From Cotesia glomerata (lineage: Eukaryota; Arthropoda; Insecta; Hymenoptera; Braconidae), in assembly GCF_020080835.1 (NCBI RefSeq), contig NC_058158.1:32010305-32074304 (forward strand): a stretch of 64,000 nt of DNA, in the 5' to 3' direction. Of this stretch, positions 1 through 13,894 are shown in pieces (position 1 is the first letter of the stretch; every line of letters starts with the position of its first letter). The notes under the pieces were generated by a model. That model had not been told where the DNA came from and made no database searches. It saw only the letters and a list, made by a program, of their open reading frames with translations. A program made the position numbers and the translations under genes.

Positions 1-3000
1 CACAAGTCCTTCAAATGATGAATAATAGGTAAAGAAAAAAAAAACTCATACCCATATCTATCAAAATAAATAATTTATCGATTTTTTATCTGTAATTCAA
101 GGCTATTTTATATAGAAATACTTGGATTGGATTTAAGTTTATTTTAAATGATAAATTACTTTTTAAGTGAATTGATATCTAAATACGTGCCAGATGTTTA
201 TGATAAATATTTCTTTTTTCCAAGGTTACAAACGGGTTTTAGTGAATCTGAAGTGCTACAAATATTTTGCGATGTGTGTGAAGCAGTTTCGCGATTGCAT
301 CATTGTCAAACGCCAATTATTCATAGGGACCTGAAGGTAAATTACATTTAATTTTATTTTAAAGTAATGACTTGTATTTTTATTTTGTTTTCAAATAATA
401 TCAATGTGCTGAATTATTTAAGGTGGAAAATATATTACTTGCTGACTCAGGACATTATGTATTATGTGATTTTGGTTCAGCTACGGGAAAAGTATTGAAT
501 CCAAGTGTCCAAGGTGCAGCAGTTGTAGAGGAAGAAATAAAAAAATATACAACCTTGAGTTACAGGGCTCCAGAAATGGTTGATATGTATTGTGGAAAAC
601 CTATAACTACTAAAGCTGATATTTGGGTAATAAAATAATAATATTTGTTTAATTCACAAGTCAACATAATCTAATAAATTTTATCTAATTTGTTTATTTC
701 TTTATTTAGGCATTAGGATGTTTATTGTATAAACTGTGTTTCTTTACTTTACCTTTTGGAGAAAGTACACTTGCAATTCAATCAGGAAATTTTACTATCC
801 CCGATAATTCAAGGTGAATTCTAATGCGAATGCTTTTAAACATAAACTTTTCTTAATTCAGGTTCTAACTATTAATTTCTAAAATTTGTATCAACAGATA
901 TAACAAAGCATTACACAATTTAATAAGATATATGCTAGAACCTGATCCAGATTTACGACCTGATATTTTTCAAGTGTCGTCCGTGGCTTTTCAAATTCAA
1001 GGCAAAGAATGTGCCGTACAAAATTTATTTGTGAGTTTTATTTTATTCAATCAATCTAAATAACTCACACTATTAATCTTGCTAATTGCTGGAAACAATT
1101 TTACAGAAAGTTGCAACGCCCACTATTGATAGTTTACCTAGTGCACCACTCGAATCTGAAAGTGTAAAACGATCAGCGTCGATTAAAATTTCAAAACCAA
1201 CACCAGTAGCATTAACAGTTGAAGGTACTTCCGTTACACCACGACAAAGGCCAAAAGGGCAAGGAGTAGGTACAGGTCCAATTAGTTTAACTGGTCAGAT
1301 TGTTAGTCAAATATCTGGCCAAGGAAATCAAATACAACAGCAAAGTGGTACTTCAGTGTCTTACGTACAAGTTAATCAATCGGCAACAGTTAATACCTCA
1401 CAACAACCGTATATAGCTCAAGGTGTGCAAATAGTACCTACGATGCCGTCAAATCAACCATCACAACCCTTGCAGTTATCAATGCAATCCTCTTTCGCTC
1501 AAGTCTCACCACATATTACTTCTCCAAGTCAAAGTGTTTCCTCCTTTGTACCCAATCAGACTTCTCCATTTAGTCAGTCTCAGAGCCCATTAGCATCTGG
1601 GCATGCATCCCAACTGACTCAACAATCGCCTGTAACAGTTCAAGATAAAACTGCATATTATTTTGATGTAAGACAACATGAAATAAGACCAGGAGTTGCT
1701 GATGAACAATTAGAAGCTTTATTTCCATCTTCCGGTAAATTTATCAAAGTTTTACCTAGTGATTATGATTCCATCAGTATAGACATTTTTTTTTATCAAA
1801 TATCTTTGTTATTTTTTTAGGCTATCCAGATCCATTTAAAGACGATGCTCGGTCAATGCCACCTCCTTGTAAAATGCCAGCTTCAGGATCAACCAAAGTT
1901 CTTCCAAAACTAACGACTCCAACAAGTAGTGGATCTTCTATGATATTTGCTTCACCAACTCAACTACCACAAAAAATAAATACTCCATTATCCCAAGCTA
2001 AAGCACCACTCACTTTCCCACTTCAAGCTTCTTCTAAGCAAACCAATAAATCTGAGAGTTTAAGTCAAAATATTAGTGCTAATACTTCACCGCCGGATAG
2101 TCCGACAGCGTCATCATCAAGGCATCGAAGAAATGTTAGTGATACAAGTGCTTTCAATAAGTACGTATTTTATGCATAATAAATTTTTATTGCAAAAATA
2201 AAATTAATTAGTTAAGTATTTTTATAAAATAAAATTTATTATTATTTAAGGGTTTTTGCTAATGAGACATCTCAATTTTTGGCACCTTATGATGCTTCAG
2301 TGAGACCGCATTCAGAAGAAGATACATTACCAGATATTAAAACAGACGGAAGGCCGTGCATCGGCACGAGCGCCTCCCATGTACGTGTTGTAAGTAAACA
2401 AATGCACGATTTTATTTTTATTATTTTCTCATTCTCTGTACTTAAAACTATGTTTTAATTAAATTTCCCAAAGGATTAGTAAGTGTTTAAAAAAGAGTAA
2501 CTTCTATTTAAGTTCTATGTACTTTTTTTTTTAATTAAATCATTTCATTAGATTTTCCAACATTATTTTCGATAGAAATGATTTTTTTATTTTGCACTGC
2601 ACAATTAGATCGTAGATCAATTTTAAAAAATAGAGCAAATCAATAACATAAATTTATACGTGGTATAGGGTGAATTGTCTAGTGTGTCAAGTGCAGAAAG
2701 TCGATCTTTGAGTGCTGATGTATCAATTTGGAATCCTTTTGAAGATACACAACCATTTAACCAATTAACAGAAGATCATATTTTTGGAGCTGAATTTGAC
2801 AAAATTCGACGGGGTAGTAACAGCAGTATTGGTGGTGTTAAGAGTCGAGAAAGTTTAGTTATGTCTTACTCAGAAGTACCAGAAGATCCATTTGAATCGG
2901 CTCCTTTTTCATTGCCTGGTATGATAGTTGTATATTGACAAAATAAATTATATTTTAATAATTTTAATTTAAGAAATAATTTATAATCTATAAATTTTTA

Positions 3001-6000
3001 TTTCAGCGGGTAAAAAATCAAAACTTGGATCCAAGACGACTGCAATCGCTGGAGGTAATGCTTGAGATTCTTCGTTGTATATTCTATCCTTCCTCTTTTC
3101 TTCCTCTTAAAAAAAGACAAAAAAAAAAAAACAGAAAAGAAAAATTAAAAAAAAAAAAATACTTATCGAATTTACTTGTTGAACGTCTTTCACGTAAACA
3201 AAATGAGTAGACGTGATACTTTTAACATTTTATGTAGACCAAAATACATTTATAAATGTCTCCCCGAGGTACGCGTAAATTGAAATTTACTAATGATTTA
3301 TTTATTTAGAACAATCGTCTTTTATAAAAGAAACAAAAAGTATAGTTGTGATAACGCGGGAGAGACTTAGCAAAAAATAAAAATATTCATCTGTTGGTTA
3401 AATAGTTTGTTAGCGCAGGGAATTAAATAATTAATTAAAAAAATAATTAATGAAATGTAAAGTTCAAATATAGTAAAGATGGTCATTTATTTTAACATTC
3501 AATTAACGTTTACTTGCAACAAAAATGACCTGCCGAGTATTTTTGTGATTTTCTTTTAAATTATTTTCATTTAAAGTATGAAAATTATCGGAATTAGTGG
3601 TGCAACTAAATATCGTCGAAATTGATTGAAAAGTTAAAATAACAAATAACGTATCATTCCATGTATATCAACTTTATTTGTTTGATCAAACATATAAATC
3701 AAAAAATCCTTTGCGCGAAAATAATATACTCGTTGCATTTCACTGTTGACAAGAAATTATAACTATATTTGCGAAATTATCTACTCAACTTCACATCACT
3801 TTTATGCATCACCAAAGATAATTAAAAAATATAAAATAGATATTACATTTACATAGTGATAAAAAATAATTTTGTGAATAAGTTTAATGATAGTCAAGTG
3901 TTGCCAATTCGATTAATTCTAAATTCAGTATGGATTATCTAGTCTTACTTTTTCTTTTGAAATCATCACAAGTTTTATTTCCATCTTTATTAATGAAAAA
4001 TAGTATTATTAAAACATTTTATTGCGGTAAAATTATTAGAAAAAACGTCAAATTTAAATTAATTTAAGTTATCAATATAAACAAAAAGGAATAGTAAAAT
4101 TTTCATTTAAGCAAAAAATACTGTGATTTTTTTTTGCTCAGTTATTGTTACGCTCAATGAAATAAATGAAATTAAAAAATATATTTCATACTCATATATA
4201 TCTATATATATGTATATAATATTATCGATATAAATTTTATCTTTGATTCCTTATAGTATGATATAAAAATACAATCAAAGAAAAAAAACATCGAATTCAC
4301 ATTTCTCATAAATGTTCCATAAAAATATGCTTTTAAACTGTTACAATTATTGTCTAATTATTCCTCTTAATATTTATTGTCATCGCGTGTCTATCATCGT
4401 TTGATTTTCGTTTATAAACGTTATGGACCAACATCATCAATAAAGTTATTATTTTATACGTATTAAATTTCCATAATATGTTTTAACAACAGAATACTTG
4501 AGTAAAAAGAAAGTACTTGCAATGTTGGATCATAGTGAATAATAATTATATAAAACAGTACACTGGGTAATACCGTTTGTGATACATTGTCTCGGCAGGA
4601 AAGATTTTTGCTCGACTAGCATTTAAATTAAATTTTCGAAATATTTAATATATTTATCAATAATAACATTAACTATTAAAAAATTACAAAGGAAAAAACA
4701 ACTAACATTTAAAATAAAAAATTATTGAGAGTTAAAATTTTTTAATTAGCTCTTTTCGAAAAAATTAAAAATATATTAAGCATTTTTCTTCTTTAATAGA
4801 TAATTAATAATTAATGCAATTAATTAACCATGTATATATATAAATAAATATAGAAAAAAAAAAAAAAGAACGGAACAAAGTAAGAGTATGACAAACCATT
4901 TAATTATTGATCTATAAAAACTGTACTGTCTTGCGTCTTTCTCAAATCTATAACCAGACGATAAGATCGTACTTAAAAAAAAAGAAAATTAAAAAAAAAA
5001 ACTAATAATGATTGATAGTGTAATAATAAGTATTATATTTTTTCTTGATGTATAAAAAATATTTTGCACAGAGACATTCAATCGGGGTGGATTTAATTTT
5101 AAATGTTTTATTTCAGTAGTATAAATTTTTTAGGTAATCATTAATAATTTTAAATTGAGGTGGTCCGTTGATAATTTTTTGCGTATCTGTTGTCTGGAAC
5201 ACCCTAATGAGCTTGGGAGGCGATTAAAATAATTTTTTTTAGTTTATTCGGGCTTCCTGTTAATATGATTATGTTATAAATTATATGGGCTATTAAAGTG
5301 CCCTTATTCCAGTGTCATAAAATACCTGATTAAAAGAAACAGTTGCAAAGGTCAACATTATTTTTTTGTTTATAATAAATAAAGTGAAAAAAAGATAAAT
5401 AATTTAAAAATTAAATCAACTATATTATTAAAAATAAATAATTTCTATAAGTGAGTGAGACGCACATGAATTTAAAGATATACAGATTTTATTGTTTTTC
5501 TTTCGGATGATTATAATTAAAATATTTTATATCACTCAATTAACTGTTTAATTAATTATTAATAGTTGTTACTGAATGGCGAGGAAACAATAGGATTAAA
5601 TTTTTTAATTTTTCGTTTTGTCTACTTTTATTCTCGCTGTATCTTTGTCGATTTATTCTCAAGCAATAAAAATGTACATTAGCACATAAAATGTTTGTTT
5701 GTCAAATCATTTTTCTCAATAGAACGCAGTAATTTCTTAATATAATTTTTTATCTTTATTCGTCACTCGCTTTCATGAAATTAAAAAATCTTCCATTCGA
5801 AAATTAAAAATACTATAATTATCAAAAGTAAATTATATTTGAAAGTGATTACTGCGTTTTGTAAATCGTTTCCCAACCCCAAAAATCTGATTAGGACTGT
5901 TCCAGACGAAGTGATAGCGCTCATACTTTTAAATTTATTTTTTTCTTGCTTCTTCAACAATTGCTTGACTTTTATATCTTACAATCAGTACTTTTAATCT

Positions 6001-8781
6001 CTTTCTTTATCTTGGTTCATTTATCTTTTCATCTATAAAGTAATTTTAAAACACGTTAATGACAAAATTTTATATTGCACAGTCTGTAACAGACCTAATC
6101 GGAATTTCCTATCTTTTATCTAATAAAATTAACTTTTTTTTTTATAAGTTACTTAAAATTGAGCGCAGAATAAAATAAAAGTTAACTAAAATTTTGTTTG
6201 TAAAACAATTTTATTTTATTCTGATACTTCAATTATTAAAAAACTTTTTAACTTCAAATCTTCAATCGTCTTTTTATGAATATGTAATTTATTTATAATC
6301 TTTAATAAAATATAATAACTTAATTTATTACATATTTCTGCTGGTATAAAAACAATTTAAAAATGTGAAAAAAATGTAAATATACTGTTTATATTTATTA
6401 ATTTATTGGTAAGGGAATACAGTACTTATTTAGGTAAGTATTTAAAGTTTCCATCTAAATCCAGACTATGAATTACTTCGTCGACTATTACAAATTAAAC
6501 TTGATAAATAAAAAACGCTTCGCCGACTAATAAAATCACCAATACAATAATCTCAAAAATTCCTGCTCGACCTTGACAATATAATAATCTTACACATTTT
6601 CTTTCCTTCTTTTTAAATTTATAATTAAATATTTTCAATTAACAATAGTTATTTAAATAAATAAAATAATCTAACGATAAATTTTATTTTACAGAATCAG
6701 ATTTACGAAGTGGAAAGTTAACAACAGTTCACTGGAGTCCTGACACAGAACAGCCAGCGGCTGATGATGAAGCATCTTTGTTAACAAAATCTAGTCCAAT
6801 ATCACCCCAATTCGTGCGTGTGCCCGTTGAAGATCGGTCTAAATATGAAAAGCTGGCTTTCAATGCTGACGATTTGTCAAGTGACAGTGATAAAGAAATA
6901 GCACAAAGAAACCAAGAACGTCTGAAGAAAAAACGTCGCCGTGTAAAAGGTGTTTTAAGTAGACGAAAAAAAGAAGTGTCTTCTCAAGAATCTGGTCAAA
7001 CACCTGTCGAGTATGAGTCCGATGACTCAATAGGATCAGCGAGTGATCTTAAAGCAATGAATTACGAAGACGGTAATGAACTGGATGATGACCAAGATGA
7101 AAATGACGATGATCGTCGAAAAATAGACGAAACTATTTCAGAAAGTGTTCGCACTTGTGGCAGTTCGGCTTATCATGCAGAATGTGAATCTGTAGCAACT
7201 CACGAAGATGATCACAGAATTAGGAAACCAAAAAGACATCGTGAACATCAAGCGTTACCTACAATTCACGCAGATCCTGTAGTAGGCCACCAGTATGGTG
7301 AAAAACCTCTTTTACTTGATGATGAACTTGATCCTGAAGCTAAACCTGGGCAGTTACACGGAGACCCTTTTGTTGGACATCAGTATGGTTCAAAGCCTCG
7401 TTTACCTGATAATGGCAGCTCTTCCGATGAAATAAATAAGACTAATATTGTTAAAAATGGTATTTTTAAAACTGATGAGGATGTTTTTGCTTTAGCACCT
7501 TTTCCAAGACCAACAAGTTCACGTAAAAGTAGTGATAGTAAAGAAAATATTATTAAGATAGTTGAATCAACTAATAATATACCTAATACTCCACCAAATA
7601 CCAATTTAATATCTCCAATAACGGATTCTCCAATTGTTTCTGGTACATTAGTTGATATTGACGATAGTACAGATTCAAACGTTATATTAAAAACTCCTGG
7701 GTTGTCGAATGTACCTCTAGAAAGCTGGAATAATTATGAAAATGATAATTTTATGAGTCCGCAGCCTGTTAAATTTACTACTGAAGTAATTAGAGAAGAT
7801 AAAGATCTTTTTGGGTCATTGCCATTTAATTCAAGTTTTACGAATCCGTTTAATAAGCTCGGTAATTACCAAACAAAGACTGAAATTACGTCTTTACCTT
7901 GTCATACTAATTCGTACTCAAACTTCAGTTTAAATAACACGACTCAAATAACATCTCAGAATAATAGTCAAGTAAATACTATTAATAGTATTCCAGCTGT
8001 TAATTACAGACAAGCAACAGCTAATACAAATATTATAACTATTAATAATACAACACCTAAAGATCTTTTTGGGTCAATTCCTTTTGACGAATTTGCAACT
8101 TTGACTCTTAACAACCAACATCAGCAACAACAGCAACAACACCACCAACAACAACAACGACCTACATCATTGCCGTTATCACAATCTCCCGGATTTGTAG
8201 ATAATGCACTTAATACCATTTTGTCAAGCAGTGCCCAGTCTACGCACTCCTGTCAATTTTCTTCATCAGTAATGAATATGCAGCCACAGCAACAGCAGCA
8301 GTTACCACCTCAATCAGTTTATGTGATACAACAACCCGAAGTACAACAGATTCAAACAGCGAGAATAATTGTCAATGCGACCAACAGTGTATCGATATCA
8401 AATATATCGCCGGATATTCTATCACCGATGTCACCTGAACCCCTAGTCGTTACTGATCAATCATTGAAACACAAAAAAGACAAGGCCAAATCGTCAGATA
8501 AATCCAAGTATCATCTCATTGGCGAAAATCGTAGCGATGCTATTAATGTATTATCTGTTAAAACGCCACACAAGTCCAAAGGCGTTTCTTATAAAAAGAC
8601 ACCTAAGTCGAAAAAAGGCGCTGTTACTGCTGGATTCAGTAATATGAGCTTTGAAGACTTTCCGAGTGATGAAAACGATGAAAAAACGGTAAGTGGATCT
8701 GCCGTTACGCCTTTCGAAGTTATTCGTGAACCGGAGAAACGTTTCGGATCACTTAAACGAAGAAGCAATCCATTTACTTGA
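1..8781 (+). CDS. Nak: Numb-associated kinase / AP2-associated kinase 1 (5' partial)
   Basis: This is a Ser/Thr kinase of the NAK family (AAK1/BIKE), which phosphorylates the AP-2 mu subunit and works in clathrin-mediated endocytosis. Exons read as 1-28, 225-336, 423-626, 710-813, 898-1030, 1107-1734, 1821-2160, 2251-2389, 2669-2918, 3007-3054 and 6695-8781. All joins keep frame, giving about 1356 visible residues. The first exon contributes only nine residues, so the N-lobe lies upstream of the window. The catalytic HRD is at 322-330, DFG at 468-476 and APE at 567-575. The tail is Gln/Ser/Pro-rich. It carries the motif SSGYPDPFKDD and repeated endocytic-type motifs (DPF, DLFGSLPF, DLFGSIPF, TNPF, and SNPFT at the C-terminus) expected to bind AP-2 and EH proteins. 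A 3.6-kb intron precedes the long last exon. Family assignment is very secure. The exact splice forms are inferred. Confidence 0.95.
3055..6694 (+). other. Large AT-rich intron of Nak
   Basis: This 3.6-kb intron separates a 48-base exon from the last exon. It starts GTAATG and ends TTTTACAG. I see A/T-runs and no ORF, transposon terminus or RNA gene in it. One isolated GCTTCGC motif lies at 6517-6523. Confidence 0.7.
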
Positions 8782-10179
8782 GAAACCACCAATGATAGTT
8801 GTATTTAAGCTACTTTGTTTGTAAGTTATTATATTATTTTTATTTCTTTATTTATTTATAAGATTTTTTTTTTCTTTATTTAATGATAATACCGATATCT
8901 CATGTGTGTTCGAATTGTAGTTCACATTACAATATTACAACTTTGTAATGGTGATATTCAAAAAATCTAACGATCACGAAAGCTAATGATTTTTCTGTTA
9001 AATTTTTTTATAAAAAATTATATACGAAGTACTATAAGACAAGTGTGAAAATACTTAATATAAAGTGTCAATTAATGTACAAAAATGATTTACTATCAAA
9101 TAGTTCGTAGAGTATACAAATATATTTCAAATATATATTTTACATTCATTTAAGTTAGTTAGGTTACTAAAGGAGATAATTAATGATACTTTGTACTTTT
9201 TGATTAAATTTCTTAACTAACTTTCCACTTATTGATTATTTCCGAGATTAATACAGTACATCAGAGACACTACATGGACATTGGTCCAAATTACGTTTAG
9301 GATAAAAAAAACTTGAATTCACACTTTTGCTGATTAATTACGCAGGGTATGAACTAGATAATCAATTATCACAATATTATCTTTTAAATATTAAGACTTT
9401 TTTCATTTCAATGACTGCAAAAAAGACATTTCGAATCAACCTTTACCTTGCCATTTTTTCACTTTACCTTAATTATTTATAACTGCATTTATTTACACAC
9501 CTTTATTATAATTAAATTAATTTACCAAAAAAAATTTTGTCCATCACTCTTAATGCCATGACTTAATTAACCATCACTTACATTTGATTCAAAGATTCAA
9601 ACTTTTATTCCAGTTAATAAATTTTTTTTTTTTTATAAAAATTTTTCATCATTCCTTTTTCATATTTTTTAAAGATATTTCTTTATTAGTTTTTTACCGA
9701 GATTAGCACACTTTTTTTTCAATTTTTTTGAACTACATTTGACAACCATGATATCGGTCTTGAAATAATAAAAAAATTTTTTGATTTGTTTATTTTTAGT
9801 CAACGAGTCTCATTTTGTTTTAAGTATGTGGCTCACACAACTTAAAAAAAAAATTTTGAAAATAATGATTTTTAATATTTAAAAAAAAATATAATAATAT
9901 ATCTCTCTTCGGTTAAGATTCTGTTAATTAATTTATAATGCTATATTAACATTAAAAAGCACCGCTTTTTCATCTTATTACCTCGATAAATTGCTAAAAA
10001 ATAAATATTATATTATTTCTAATAATATTTCACGAATTGTATCGTGAGCCTAAAAATACCTGACTAGAATGGTGCGTTAAATTATAACTAATAACAAAAT
10101 AGTATTTATCTATAAAATAATGAAATAAATTATAAAAGCTGGTAATTGTTTTCATTAAAAACTAACTGTGCTTATTGTT

Positions 10180-10211
<32 letters not shown>

Positions 10212-12759
10212 CTCGGCATCTAGAAACCAAAAACAAGTTAATCAATACCGAAATGAGTGTGATTAAAAGTGAAAAATAAAAAAAATTAGTTATTAAAATA
10301 ATAGTAGTAACAAAGTAAATACAGCCATCTATTTTTGCAGCTAAACATTTTCACAACATTTATACATTTAAAGATTTGTAAATTTCTATTGTATTAACTA
10401 TTTCTTGATAAATATTGTATTTATTATCGTATTTAAATATGGAAAATAAATTTTACAAGCAGCTCACCATTTATTAAATAAAAAAAATCATTTTTGAAAG
10501 AATTATGTAAATATTTTAAAAAATCTGTAATAATACATTTGAGTACATTTTTAAATGCTTATAAAAATCACTTCTTAACGATCAACACCTGGTCGAACTA
10601 TATATAAACAAATTAAATAGAATAATAATAGATATATCTATAAAAACAAACATCAAAACTTAACATCAAAAGGCGCAGTGATGGTTAAAAAAATATTGAT
10701 TTTAAATATCTAGTCTCTCAATAAGTGCTTTTTTCATCGAAGACTGATCCTCTTAAATTTTAGCTGTTTAACATAAATTTGTAAGTTTATTTATTATTTT
10801 ACTAACATGAAATTAAAAGTTCTACTTTTAATGCTAAAATTTGAGCATTGTATGCATATTAAAAAAATTGAATTAGTTGTAATGAATAAAGCTGTTTTTA
10901 AGAGCTTAAACTATTATTTGTAAACAATATTTTTAGACTCAATATTTTTTAAATGGGCATTAATTAAAATAATCACTTATGATGGTTATTTAATTCATGT
11001 ATAAATTTATATTCCTTGACCTAATTGTTGCTTTTTTGAATTCACCATTATACTGCGCCTTTATCGAATTGACTGTGAAATAAATTTTTTAATCAGTTTA
11101 ATTTAATAAAGAGACAATATATAAATTTATAGAATAGCTAAAAATTAAAAAAAAATCTCAATTGTAACGAAAAAATGATTTTCTGTATAACTTATATACA
11201 AAAACTAGAACATAAATTGTATGTAATTAGGTGCCTTTCTTTATCAAACTGCTGCTCGATGAATATTATTTACATAAATTATTTATTATACTGTATTATA
11301 AAAATAGAGTGTGATTTAGAAATCAGTTATAACAATAAAATAATAACAATCGTATAACATCACCAATATTGAAATTGATTAAAGACGTCAGTGAGATTTT
11401 TTGAAAATATACATTATAAATTGAACTTTTAAAAGTTTTTATCAAAACTCAAGATTACCGGTGACAAAATAACAGATAAAATAACCGAAGGGTATTTATA
11501 TGATCGAAAATACAATTTTAGTCTTCAACATAATTACTTACACTAAAAGTTATTTTTTCAGCTATTTTGTCTCAGTTATTATTTGTCTTTGATTGTTTCA
11601 ACAAGTACTCAAATATTTATTCAAAGCAGCTAAATTTTATAAACTATAAAAAAATTTTATTTAAAAAATTAACTTAATATTTATAAAAAAAAAAACATAT
11701 TTGAAAAATTGCAGCTATTTATTACATAATTTAATATGTTAACATTCCTCGACAGTTATAATTAATAATTTTCTATAGTATTTTATTTATGCACATTTTT
11801 TTCATGTTTATTATTAACATTATCATTGTTGTTCATTTATCGCTTTATTTTGGATTTATTCACTGCCTTTACCAAATATTGCAGTATTTTTTTTTGTCAA
11901 CTGTTCAACTCAAGTGCATTTTTTTTTTTTAGTTACATTTAATTTTCCAATTATTTCGTATTATTTTAATAAGAAAAATTTATTTAAAAAGTGCTTATAT
12001 TTTTTTCAAGCGATAAAAAACAATAAATGAAGAGTGAATGAAAAAACAATTGTAGTGTTTGAAGAAATAATATTTTTTTGGATAATTGTGTGAGTGTTAT
12101 ATTTACACAAATAATAAGTAGAAAATTATAAGTTGTTACATTGTATTTTGTTAAACAGTATACTTTATGAAATGATCGCTATTATTATTAATTATTATTA
12201 AATACTAATAACAATAAAAATGAATTTATGAATGAAATGCACAAATGTTTAAAAATAAATAGCGTATTGATGTATAGTTGAATAATTAATTAAAAAAGAG
12301 ATGAAATAATATATTTGTATACAACATAAGCAGCATAAAAAAATAATTATCGAAAAAAATTAATCTAAGTTAACATTGTTTTGTGTGTCAATCCGTTTTT
12401 TCTGTTATTTTTTCTAAGGCAACTTTATCTAGTTTTATGTATTAATTATGAAAATATAAGTAAGTTGTGATGCATTAGTTATGAGTGAGTTAATTAATTA
12501 TAAATATATAATAATGATAATGTAAATATAATAAATTGTATTGTATTTATGTAAAAAAATTAGTAATGAAATAAAATAATTCAGGCTATAGAATATACCT
12601 AAATATGTACTGTAAAACATCTTACAGTGTAATAAATATATGATTTGTTTTGAATTAATTTGTAAATTTTTTATATATATTTTTTAAAACTCTAATTATA
12701 ATTTATATATATATTTTTGATTATAGTTTTTTGAGATACTTATTATTATAGATAAAATA
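8782..12759. other. Non-coding stretch between convergent Nak and TMEM179-like genes
   Basis: This is about 4 kb of very AT-rich DNA. It must contain the 3' UTRs of Nak (+) and of the TMEM179-like gene (-). Many AATAAA-like hexamers occur on both strands, so the cleavage sites cannot be chosen by eye. An A-run of about 26 bases lies near 10186-10210. I see no credible coding exon or transposon terminus. Confidence 0.6.
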
Positions 12760-13894
12760 TTAACAGCAACAAGATTTTTCACCATAATTTCTGTGCCTCT
12801 GTCTTGCCATGACAAAATTAATTATAAAAATAATTATCCAGATGATAAAATTCGACCAAATAGAAATAAGAGCAAAGAGTAAAGCTAATCCGGTATTCAT
12901 TTCGTCACCTCGCCTCCAATTGTTCGAATCAGGCTCAATGTAATCCATGTAATCGAATATTGCGCTACAGCTCAATCGATTGTGGACCGCCTACACCGAA
13001 ATTAGTAAAGTTAGTAATTTTAATTATTATAATAATTACCTAAAAAAATTACAATTAATAATAATCAGAAATATTTTACCATAGCTTCGCGTCCTGATGA
13101 TCCCAAAACGTGAATTATTCTTTTTTTATATTGTTCACAGGTTTTGTAATAACCATCGGTGACAACAATAGAGTGAGCAAGAGACAGACATGTGATTAAT
13201 GCTGCTAAGAAAGTTGTTGGCGTCCAATGTTTACACGGGGATCGACTCTTAGGAGTTACGACTACGACATTTCCGTCTATTTCATTACTAAAAAAAAAAA
13301 AAAATAAATAAATAAAATAATTACAAAGGTGGGTGATGATCCATTACATTAATTAATTTATCGATTAAAATTAAATCCATTATTTAAGTTTAATTTAGTA
13401 TCTTATCATTAATAAAGTATTTTTTATTTTAACAGCGGAATAATTGTCTTCAAATACAGTCATAGAAAAAATATTTAAACAATTATGATGAATATACAAT
13501 TATTTATTAAAATTTTTTAAAAATAATAATATATAAAATTGAATAATAAATACCTGCTGTAATTAACTGATCTTCTGGCTATGATTTTAGGTTCACTTAA
13601 TTTTTTATTGATACAAGTTCTATAACCGTGATAAAGACCGAATCCAATACTAAATAAAACAGATGGAATGACGGCATAAGTCGCAAAGTGACAAATTTTA
13701 GCGTCTCCACCTCTCAGTTTGCTAAATGCATTAACACCATAAAAAATACAATTACAGTCAGTCTCAAAACAACTGTCCAAGGTCCAAGCCCAGTATTGCC
13801 AGGTAGTTATAATGCAAATAAATGATATCACTGAGAGTAATGCAGCTGCAGAATAAAGAATCGCCAGACGTTTTTCAGCTTTTGCACTATTCAT
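12760..13894 (-). CDS. TMEM179-like four-pass membrane protein
   Basis: Three exons on the minus strand (13894-13554, 13287-13080, 12990-12760) join in frame to 259 residues, close to the usual length of vertebrate TMEM179. Four hydrophobic helices are visible at about residues 10-30, 73-95, 138-158 and 217-243. There is a Cys-rich first loop (motif DCNCIFYG) and a second loop containing C-E-Q-Y. The protein ends in three cysteines that could be palmitoylated. The layout resembles TMEM179/claudin-like tetraspan proteins. No enzymatic motif is seen and the molecular role of the family is unknown. The ATG at 13894 is the first in frame and lies before the first helix. Identity as TMEM179 is from recalled similarity and is moderately confident. 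The gene structure is firm. Confidence 0.7.
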
